NCBI GenBank assembly: GCA_946541435.1 | Contig: CAMNJK010000051.1 | Location: 1 to 9,257 of the forward strand | Source: an uncultured Bacillota bacterium | GTDB taxonomy: Bacteria; Bacillota; Clostridia; Peptostreptococcales; Anaerovoracaceae | Direction of reading: 5' to 3' | DNA length: 9,257 bases | Part shown: in pieces, positions 1 to 4,811 of the stretch | How the letters are laid out: each line of letters opens with the position of its first letter | Position numbering within the stretch: the first letter of the stretch is position 1 | Made by a program: the position numbers and the translations under genes | Notes under the pieces: model-generated | Database searches by the model: none | What the model saw: the letters and a program-made list of their open reading frames with translations, nothing else | What the model was told of the DNA's origin: nothing

Positions 1-769
1 GCATGCCTGCCATGGCCGCGATCCGGTCTGCCTGCAGGCCGGCGCAGTTGATCAGGTACCTGCAGTGAAGAGCGCGCCCCGCCGCATGGTCCCCGGCGCT
101 CTCCGCCGTCACCGCAAAACGGGCGCATCTGTCCGATCCGCCCCGTTTGTCCGCGCCTGTCTCCGGGCACGCCCGGATACCCGTCACTTCCGTGTCCAAA
201 AAGAAATCCACGCCGTTTGCCCGGGCGTTCTCCGCCAGGGCCACGCAGTAGAGAAATGGATTGGTGATCGCTGTATTGGGTGACCAGAGGGCCGCGCGGT
301 ACCGGGATTCCATGCCGCGCTCCCGGAGCAGCTGCTCCAGTTCCTCTCCCTCCAGGATCCTGAGTCCCCGGCAGCCGTTCTCCTGACCCTGGGCCAGAAG
401 CCGCTCCAGGCTTTGCAGGTCATTATCGTTGAAGGCCACCACCAGCTTGCCGGTCCGGCGGCAGGGCACGTCCAGCTCCCGGCAGGCTTCCTCGAAGCCC
501 TCGTTTCCCTCCACGCAAAACCTGGCCATCCGGCTGCCCGGACGGTTGTTGAACCCGGCGTGGACCACAGCGGAGTTCCGTCCTGTGGTCTCGCCCGCAA
601 CATCGCTGTTCTTTTCCAGCACAGCGATCCGCAGGTCATACCGGGACAGCTCCCTGGCCACAGCGCAGCCCAGGGCGCCGGCGCCGATCACGATCACATC
701 GTAATCCGCCGGAGCCGGAGTTTCTGCCCCCTTCCGGACTCTGTTTTTACTGGATCTTGAAAAACACAT
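1..769 (-). CDS. FAD-dependent oxidoreductase (GlpA/LhgO-like DAO family), 3' end off the window
   Basis: The frame is open for 256 codons from ATG at 769 to the left edge, so the C-terminal part is missing. An FAD-binding Rossmann signature is visible: GAGALG at residues 29-34 after a hydrophobic strand (YDVIVIG), with E52 ending the second strand. It is followed by TTGRNSAVVHAGF (60-72), the motif seen in glycerol-3-phosphate and L-2-hydroxyglutarate dehydrogenase-like flavoproteins of the DAO superfamily. YLINCAGLQAD near residue 240 is the usual second dinucleotide-contact segment. Such enzymes oxidise a hydroxy acid, polyol phosphate or amine with FAD; the substrate cannot be read here. 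The start follows the scfB stop by 18 bases, so co-transcription is likely. GGGGA about 9 bases upstream is a modest ribosome binding site. The first 21 residues are a basic extension with no signal peptide. No other ATG precedes the FAD motif in frame. An out-of-frame ATG at 776 opens only 9 codons. Confidence 0.87.
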   Translation of the reverse strand, partial: MCFSRSSKNRVRKGAETPAPADYDVIVIGAGALGCAVARELSRYDLRIAVLEKNSDVAGETTGRNSAVVHAGFNNRPGSRMARFCVEGNEGFEEACRELDVPCRRTGKLVVAFNDNDLQSLERLLAQGQENGCRGLRILEGEELEQLLRERGMESRYRAALWSPNTAITNPFLYCVALAENARANGVDFFLDTEVTGIRACPETGADKRGGSDRCARFAVTAESAGDHAAGRALHCRYLINCAGLQADRIAAMAGM

Positions 770-787
770 TTTTCATTCCCCGGAGCT

Positions 788-2245
788 TTACTCCGCGTCT
801 TTCATGGCCTCAGCGACCTTCATCATGATGGCGCACTCCATCCTCTTGCGGAAGAGCTTGCAGCCGTATTCATAGACACCGGAGATGGAGCCGGTCCCGT
901 GATAGGCATTGGCCGCGCATCCGCCGGAGCAGTAGAGTTTGGCCCAGCAGTCAGCGCATTCCGCATGGGCATAGATGTTGTTGCGCCCGAATTCCTTCTG
1001 GAGGGCGTCCGCGCTGACACCCTTCCAGATATCGCCCATTTTGAACTCCTCCTCACCCACGAACTGGTGGCAGGGGTAAAGGTCTCCCCAGGGCGTGACC
1101 GCGTAGTACTCTGTTCCCGCGCCGCAGCCCGCGATCCGCTTATAGATGCAGGGGCCGCCCTCCAGGTCCAGCATATAATGATAGAAGGTGACCGGCCGGC
1201 CCTCTTCCCGGCGCCGGATCATCCAGTCCGCCAGCTCCTCGTACTGCTCATAGAGCAAAGGCAGGTCTTCCTCTGTCAGCGCAAGGGGGTCCGAAGGATC
1301 CGTCACCACAGGCTCCATGCTGAGCTGGTCGAATCCCAGGTCCGCCATGTGCCTGATGTCCGCGGTGAAATCGGGATTGCAGTGGGTATAAGTTCCCCGC
1401 ATGTAATACTCGGTGCGGTCTTCCCGGGCGCCGCTGCCGGTCCGTTTCTCCACAAGTCTCTGAAACTTTGGGACGATCATATCGTAGCTGCCCTGGTCAT
1501 TGATGGTCCGGCGGAACCGGTCGTGGACTTCCTTCCGGCCGTCCAGGCTCAGCACCACATTGTGCATCTCCCGGTTGGCGAAGTCGATGATCTCGTCGTT
1601 CAGCCCCACCCCGTTGGTGGTCAGCGTGAACCGGATGTTCTTGCCGTATTCCTTTTCCAGTTCCCGTCCGTAGCGGACTGTCTCCTTGACCACATCCCAG
1701 TTCATCAGGGGTTCGCCGCCGAAAAAGTCCACATCCAGATTGTGATGGCTGCCGGATTCCCTGACCAGGAAATCCAGGGCTGCCCGGGCGGTCTCTTCCG
1801 TCATCACCGCGCGTTCCCCGTGGAAATTGCCCTGGCTGGCGAAGCAGTAGCTGCAGTTCAGATTGCAGGTATGGGCCACATGCAGGCAGAGAGCCTTGAC
1901 GTAGGGCTTCCTGGGCTCCAGCAGTTCCGGATGGGGGGCAAACAGGTCCTCCGAGAAAAGCCTGGCCTGCCTTTGCAGTTCATCCAGATCCCCGAAGACC
2001 TCCCGGACGTCCTCTTCCGTCAGGTCCGGATACCGATCCAGGATCCGGGCAGTGATCTCCTCCCGGTCCGCTGCGGTTACCAGGTCGTATTCCCCGGCGG
2101 CGCTGCTGCCCTCTTCCCTGTGCCGGTCCATGGCCGCACAAAAAAGACGGATGATGTCGTAGGCAACATCATCCACGCAATGTACAGAGCCGCTGTTAAC
2201 GTCCAACACAATGTTGAAACCGTTTAGCTGATACTGATGGATCAT
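788..2245 (-). CDS. scfB: SCIFF peptide maturase, SPASM radical SAM enzyme
   Basis: This 485-residue enzyme is the family that forms Cys thioether cross-links in the SCIFF precursor encoded just upstream. Residues 1-100 form an N-terminal peptide-recognition (PqqD/RRE-like) region starting MIHQYQLNGFNIVLDVNSGS, typical of SCIFF maturases. The radical SAM cluster motif CX3CX2C is C127/C131/C134, and GGEP is at 176-179. The C-terminal SPASM domain carries the expected auxiliary-cluster cysteines: C374-X12-G-X4-C392, then C430-X2-C433-X5-C439-X3-C443 and C462. Another cysteine is at C366. Nothing catalytic appears missing. The chosen ATG at 2245 shares its A with the TAA of scfA (TAATG), which suggests coupled translation; GAGAAG lies 8 bases upstream. 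An in-frame ATG at 2320 would add 25 residues, but they are read out of frame through the scfA gene and do not match the family's N-terminus. The DNA strongly suggests co-transcription with scfA and the downstream flavoprotein. Confidence 0.95.
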   Translation of the reverse strand: MIHQYQLNGFNIVLDVNSGSVHCVDDVAYDIIRLFCAAMDRHREEGSSAAGEYDLVTAADREEITARILDRYPDLTEEDVREVFGDLDELQRQARLFSEDLFAPHPELLEPRKPYVKALCLHVAHTCNLNCSYCFASQGNFHGERAVMTEETARAALDFLVRESGSHHNLDVDFFGGEPLMNWDVVKETVRYGRELEKEYGKNIRFTLTTNGVGLNDEIIDFANREMHNVVLSLDGRKEVHDRFRRTINDQGSYDMIVPKFQRLVEKRTGSGAREDRTEYYMRGTYTHCNPDFTADIRHMADLGFDQLSMEPVVTDPSDPLALTEEDLPLLYEQYEELADWMIRRREEGRPVTFYHYMLDLEGGPCIYKRIAGCGAGTEYYAVTPWGDLYPCHQFVGEEEFKMGDIWKGVSADALQKEFGRNNIYAHAECADCWAKLYCSGGCAANAYHGTGSISGVYEYGCKLFRKRMECAIMMKVAEAMKDAE

Positions 2246-2388
2246 TACTTTGTCTTCTCGCACTTCTGGTTGGCAATGCCGCAGGATGTCTTGCAGGCGG
2301 ACTGGCAGGATGTCTGGCACTCGCCGCAGCCGTCCTTCAGAATGCTTTCTTTCATGTTCTTGGTGTTGATCGTTGTAATTCTCTTCAT
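2245..2388 (-). CDS. scfA: SCIFF (six-cysteine) ranthipeptide precursor, 47 aa
   Basis: This short gene encodes the substrate of the adjacent maturase. It begins MKRITTINTKNMKESILKDG, a basic leader matching the MK-I-TINTKN pattern of SCIFF peptides. The core has six cysteines, C21, C24, C28, C32, C36 and C43, in a CGECQTSCQSACKTSC context. The SCIFF name (six Cys in about forty-five residues) fits exactly. In the studied clostridial homologues the maturase links Cys sulfur to a nearby residue, giving a thioether peptide now classed with the ranthipeptides; roles in cell-cell signalling have been proposed. The ribosome binding site AAAGGAGAG lies about 9 bases upstream of the ATG, and a good promoter lies further upstream. 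The stop overlaps the scfB start by one base. An oddity is Gly at position 37, where SCIFF peptides usually have Thr. No signal peptide or double-glycine leader is visible, and no dedicated transporter is in view. Confidence 0.95.
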   Translation of the reverse strand: MKRITTINTKNMKESILKDGCGECQTSCQSACKTSCGIANQKCEKTK

Positions 2389-2417
2389 AGTATATTACTC
2401 TCCTTTGCTCACAACTA

Positions 2418-2453
2418 GGATTCTATTGTATACCTCTTACCCTGTGAATTCAA
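2418..2453 (-). promoter_or_regulatory. Predicted sigma-A promoter of the scf operon
   Basis: Reading the minus strand, TTGAAT (2448-2453) is separated by exactly 17 bases from TACAAT (2425-2430). This predicts a start near 2418 and a leader of about 30 bases before the scfA ATG. The -10 box matches the consensus at 5 of 6 positions and the -35 box at 4 of 6. The promoter lies back to back with the lysC promoter; the two -35 boxes are only 24 bases apart. Confidence 0.72.
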
Positions 2454-2477
2454 GGAGAACATTGGCCTAAAAAATTC

Positions 2478-2513
2478 TTGCCAGAGAGGGTGACTTTTCG
2501 TATACTTTAGACG
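2478..2513 (+). promoter_or_regulatory. Predicted sigma-A promoter of lysC
   Basis: TTGCCA (2478-2483), a 17-base spacer, then TATACT (2501-2506); each box matches the consensus at 5 of 6 positions. The predicted start near 2513 gives a leader of about 57 bases. That is too short for a lysine riboswitch or T-box, and none is visible. Confidence 0.75.
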
Positions 2514-2557
2514 TTATTTCAACGTCACAGAAGGAAATGCGAAAATACGAAAGAGAA

Positions 2558-2569
2558 GGTATCGATACC
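2558..2569. promoter_or_regulatory. Perfect 12-bp palindrome abutting the lysC start codon
   Basis: GGTATCGATACC ends on the base before the ATG at 2570, and its first GG belongs to the likely Shine-Dalgarno (AGAAGG). As DNA it could be a protein site. As RNA it could form a small GGTA/TACC stem with a TCGA loop that hides the ribosome binding site. Function is inferred only. Confidence 0.4.
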
Positions 2570-3904
2570 ATGGGAATCAAAGCGGTCAAATTCGGCGGAT
2601 CCTCCGTTGCTGACGGGATCCAGCTCAAGAAGATCAAAGACATCATCACTTCAGACCCGGACCGGCGTTACGTCGTCGTTTCCGCGCCGGGCAAACGGTT
2701 TGCCGATGACAACAAGATCACCGACCTCTTGTTCATGTGCAAGGCCCAGGCGGACCATCGGATCCCCTATGACCAGCTTTTTCAGGTGATCGCCGACCGC
2801 TTCCGCGCCATCCGGTACAACCTGAACATCGACGTGGATCTGGACAGCCGGTTCGATGAGATCCGGGCTGCTCTGGCCGCCGGCTGCACCGACGATTACA
2901 TTGCCAGCCGGGGCGAATACCTGTCCGCCATCCTGATCGCTGCCTATCTGGGCTATGACTTCGTGGACACCCAGAATCTGGTCCTCTTCAACAGCAAAGG
3001 CAGGCTGCTGGCGGACGAGACCAACGCGGCCCTGGCAGAGGAACTGGCCAAACACGAACGGGCTGTGCTCCCCGGATTTTACGGCGGCTACCGGGATTCC
3101 GGCGAGATCTGCGTGTTCTCCAGGGGCGGCTCCGATGTGACCGGTTCTCTTGTGGCCCGGGCGGTGAACGCTGATATCTACGAAAACTGGACGGATGTGT
3201 CGGGCCTTCTGATGGCGGATCCCCGGATCATCAAGGACCCCAAGCCCATCGAATACATTTCATATATGGAACTGCGGGAGCTGTCCTACATGGGCGCCAG
3301 CGTCCTTCATGAGGACGCGGTATTCCCGGTGCGTCAGGCCGGCATCCCCATCAACATCCGCAACACCAACGCGCCGGAGGATCCGGGCACCATTATCACA
3401 ACAGAGAGTTCTCTGGACCGGCTCCAGTCCGACGGCAGCCGTGTCCTGTCCGGCATCGCCGGCAAGAAGCCCTTCACCGTCATCTCCATTTACAAGAGCA
3501 TGATGAACAGCGAAGTGGGCTTCGTCCGCCGCGCCCTGGCCATCCTGGAGGATCTTCGGATCAGCTTCGACCACATCCCCACGGGCATCGACTCCTTCTC
3601 CGTGGTCATCGAGAAGGACGCCATCGAAGACCAGCTGGAGGATGTCCTGCAGGCCTTTGAGCAGCAGCTGCATCCCGATGACATCTCCGTCATCGAAGAC
3701 ATCGCCCTGATCGCTGTGGTAGGTCTGGGCCTGAGCCAGACCGTGGGTGTGGCTTCCTCCATCACCACCGCCCTGTCGGACGCGGGCATCAACATCCGGA
3801 TGCTCAACCAGGGCTTCAGCGAGATCAACGTCATCGTGGGCGTGAACGCCGGAGATTTCAATAACGCCATCCGGGCCATCTATCAGGCCTTCGTGCCGGC
3901 GTAG
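2570..3904 (+). CDS. lysC: Aspartate kinase (aspartokinase)
   Basis: The enzyme phosphorylates aspartate with ATP, the first step toward lysine/diaminopimelate, threonine and methionine. The 444-residue protein has an N-terminal amino-acid-kinase domain starting MGIKAVKFGGSSVAD (K7 in the KFGGSS motif). E116 in SRGEYLSA, and R185 and D189 in FSRGGSD, match the known catalytic or substrate-binding positions. Two C-terminal ACT domains follow, at about 303-370 and 378-444, the latter with the family's GFSEINVIVGV segment. ACT domains usually confer feedback inhibition by lysine and/or threonine; which one applies here cannot be read. I start at 2570 because the family begins right before the KFGGSS strand and AGAAGG lies about 10 bases upstream. 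The in-frame ATG at 2537 would add 11 residues, but its AAGG is only about 2 bases away. The gene stands alone between its own promoter and a terminator, with no other amino-acid gene beside it. Alone it is housekeeping metabolism, not part of the divergent peptide operon. Confidence 0.95.
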   Translation: MGIKAVKFGGSSVADGIQLKKIKDIITSDPDRRYVVVSAPGKRFADDNKITDLLFMCKAQADHRIPYDQLFQVIADRFRAIRYNLNIDVDLDSRFDEIRAALAAGCTDDYIASRGEYLSAILIAAYLGYDFVDTQNLVLFNSKGRLLADETNAALAEELAKHERAVLPGFYGGYRDSGEICVFSRGGSDVTGSLVARAVNADIYENWTDVSGLLMADPRIIKDPKPIEYISYMELRELSYMGASVLHEDAVFPVRQAGIPINIRNTNAPEDPGTIITTESSLDRLQSDGSRVLSGIAGKKPFTVISIYKSMMNSEVGFVRRALAILEDLRISFDHIPTGIDSFSVVIEKDAIEDQLEDVLQAFEQQLHPDDISVIEDIALIAVVGLGLSQTVGVASSITTALSDAGINIRMLNQGFSEINVIVGVNAGDFNNAIRAIYQAFVPA

Positions 3905-3942
3905 ACGAGAGGTCCGGTTCGGCGCAGACAAGAGGACCGGTT
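3903..3942 (+). repeat. Imperfect 17-bp direct repeat after lysC
   Basis: The segment from 3903 (AGACGAGAGGTCCGGTT) recurs 23 bases later from 3926 (AGACAAGAGGACCGGTT), 15 of 17 identical. It begins in the lysC stop codon and lies before the terminator. It is probably a small local duplication; I see no function. Confidence 0.45.
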
Positions 3943-3964
3943 TCCGCGTGAAAAAAATCAACAG

Positions 3965-3994
3965 AAAGGCCCGCTTCATCCGCGGGCCTTTTTT
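3965..3994 (+). terminator. Rho-independent terminator of lysC, possibly bidirectional
   Basis: The stem GGCCCGC (3968-3974) pairs perfectly with GCGGGCC (3982-3988) around a 7-base loop, is lengthened by AAA/TTT, and ends in a run of six T. It ends lysC. On the minus strand the same hairpin is followed by TTTCTG and then a further T run, so it may also stop the convergent tetR transcript. Confidence 0.9.
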
Positions 3995-4018
3995 CATATC
4001 AAAAGGGACTCTGCGGGT

Positions 4019-4612
4019 CTACTCCCCGGTCCTGCAGAGCCCCTGCAGGAACAGGGGCAGCAGCTGCTGGGAATACTGGGTCAGGGAATAGTTCCCGCCG
4101 GCCAGGCACCAGTCATACATCATGCCCCGTTCAAACATGGCATAGGCCCGCATGATGTCATTGACCGAAAGCTCCTGCCGAAAAACTCCCTGTTGCTGTC
4201 CTTCGATGGCGATCTGCCGCAGCAGGCGGTAGTAGGTCCGGTCCGGTTCCAGCAGGTGTTTTTCTCCCTTGGTGACCAGCTGGGTGGAAAAGAGCTGGGA
4301 AAGCACCGTCACCGAAACGGTGTTTTCGATCATCACAAAGAGTTCCCGGTTCATCCGGATCAGTTTTTCCAGGGGATCCAGGGCAGGATCCAGCGTCTCC
4401 ATCAGTTCCTCGTATTTCTCATCGAACAGATAGGACAGGGACCCCATCAGGGCGTCCTTGGATTCAAAGTAGTGATAAAACGACCCCTTCGATGTATTTG
4501 ACGCCTCCACGATGTCATCCACTGTGGTGTGATCGTAGCCATACCGGTAAAAGAGCTGCCAGGCAGCTGTGACGATGCGGCTCTTGGTCTGGTTTCTTCC
4601 TGGTTTCGGCAT
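4019..4612 (-). CDS. TetR/AcrR-family transcriptional regulator
   Basis: This 197-residue protein has the usual family size. The N-terminal DNA-binding domain spans roughly residues 10-57, with a classic helix-turn-helix: FYRYGYDHTTVDDIVEASNT, then SKGSFYHYFESKDAL (41-55). The rest is a helical ligand-binding and dimerisation domain of no recognisable ligand class. Such proteins usually repress neighbouring genes until a small molecule releases them. The ATG at 4612 is preceded by GGAGGG about 6 bases away. The gene is divergent from a PutP-like symporter. The shared region holds a 13-bp palindrome at the predicted tetR transcription start and a 9+6+9 inverted repeat over the symporter -10 box, so autoregulation and control of the symporter are the natural inference. 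A multidrug role cannot be excluded, but no efflux pump is nearby. Confidence 0.92.
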   Translation of the reverse strand: MPKPGRNQTKSRIVTAAWQLFYRYGYDHTTVDDIVEASNTSKGSFYHYFESKDALMGSLSYLFDEKYEELMETLDPALDPLEKLIRMNRELFVMIENTVSVTVLSQLFSTQLVTKGEKHLLEPDRTYYRLLRQIAIEGQQQGVFRQELSVNDIMRAYAMFERGMMYDWCLAGGNYSLTQYSQQLLPLFLQGLCRTGE

Positions 4613-4631
4613 GTTCTCCCTCCATGTATAT

Positions 4632-4644
4632 CATATCGGATATG
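4632..4644. promoter_or_regulatory. 13-bp palindrome at the tetR start, candidate operator
   Basis: CATATC-G-GATATG is a perfect inverted repeat with a one-base centre. It covers the predicted tetR transcription start (about 4642) and lies about 20 bases before the ATG. This is the place and symmetry expected of an autoregulatory TetR operator. Binding is inferred. Confidence 0.5.
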
Positions 4645-4677
4645 TTTTAGTCTAATCGATAGATCCTTGAATTTCAA
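4642..4677 (-). promoter_or_regulatory. Predicted promoter of the TetR-family gene
   Basis: On the minus strand, TTGAAA (4672-4677) lies 17 bases from TAGACT (4649-4654), with a predicted start near 4642. The -35 matches the consensus at 5 of 6 positions and the -10 at 4 of 6. Its downstream edge overlaps the 13-bp palindrome. Confidence 0.55.
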
Positions 4678-4695
4678 CTGTTTTATGCGTATACA
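4667..4695 (+). promoter_or_regulatory. Possible upstream promoter of the symporter
   Basis: TTGAAT (4667-4672), a 17-base spacer and TATACA (4690-4695), each 4 of 6 to consensus. It overlaps the tetR promoter on the other strand, so the two would compete. A transcript from here would carry the tandem repeats, the 24-bp inverted repeat and the hairpin in its leader. This is weaker evidence than the -10 box at 4740. Confidence 0.3.
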
Positions 4696-4701
4696 CATCG
4701 T

Positions 4702-4725
4702 TTCAGTCTATAATTCAGTCGATAT
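4702..4725 (+). repeat. Two tandem 12-bp repeats in the tetR-symporter gap
   Basis: TTCAGTCTATAA is followed directly by TTCAGTCGATAT; the first seven bases are identical and the rest similar. A related TTTAGTC occurs at 4646-4652. One helical turn (12 bp) between units suits binding of a regulator to one face of the DNA. The first unit also contributes to a TATAAT (4709-4714) with no convincing -35. Confidence 0.4.
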
Positions 4726-4732
4726 TTTATCT

Positions 4733-4756
4733 CATATTGTATAATGGTACAATATG
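4733..4756 (+). promoter_or_regulatory. 9+6+9 inverted repeat over a TATAAT box, candidate symporter operator/promoter
   Basis: CATATTGTA (4733-4741) and TACAATATG (4748-4756) are exact inverted copies around a six-base centre. A perfect TATAAT (4740-4745) lies inside, predicting a start near 4752 and a leader of about 60 bases. No good -35 is found at 16-18 bases upstream, so the promoter may be weak or need an activator. A protein on this repeat would block RNA polymerase. The ends CATAT/ATATG match those of the palindrome at 4632-4644. Confidence 0.55.
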
Positions 4757-4765
4757 GTTTGCTGA

Positions 4766-4783
4766 CCGCGGCAGATGCCGCGG
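4766..4783 (+). promoter_or_regulatory. GC-rich hairpin in the symporter mRNA leader
   Basis: CCGCGGC (4766-4772) and GCCGCGG (4777-4783) form a perfect 7-bp stem with an AGAT loop. No T run follows, so it is not a terminator. Being near the predicted 5' end of the mRNA, it may protect the transcript; a regulatory role is speculative. The ribosome binding site AAAGGAG follows at 4796-4802. Confidence 0.5.
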
Positions 4784-4811
4784 CAGTAAATAACAAAGGA
4801 GACGTGTTTTT

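Noticed and set aside
184..639. 151-codon minus-strand frame near the left edge
   Set aside because: It is a frame-shifted reading of the flavoprotein gene, whose true frame carries GAGALG and TTGRNSAVVHAGF and stays open to the edge.
899..2227. 442-codon open frame on the plus strand opposite the maturase gene
   Set aside because: The minus-strand product has the complete radical SAM and SPASM motif set. The plus-strand translation shows no recognisable domain and is explained by GC-biased third positions mirrored on the other strand.
2246..2320. Longer maturase start at 2320
   Set aside because: It would overlap half of the six-cysteine peptide gene out of frame and add residues unlike the family's N-terminus, which begins MIHQY at 2245.
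2537..2569. Earlier in-frame start of lysC at 2537
   Set aside because: Its ribosome binding site would be only about 2 bases from the ATG, and the 11 added residues are not typical of aspartate kinases.
2513..2569. Lysine riboswitch or T-box before lysC
   Set aside because: The predicted leader of about 57 bases is too short and shows none of the conserved helices.
3260..3997. 245-codon minus-strand frame opposite lysC
   Set aside because: It runs through the lysC terminator and the conserved ACT-domain code, has no domain resemblance, and is a shadow of lysC.
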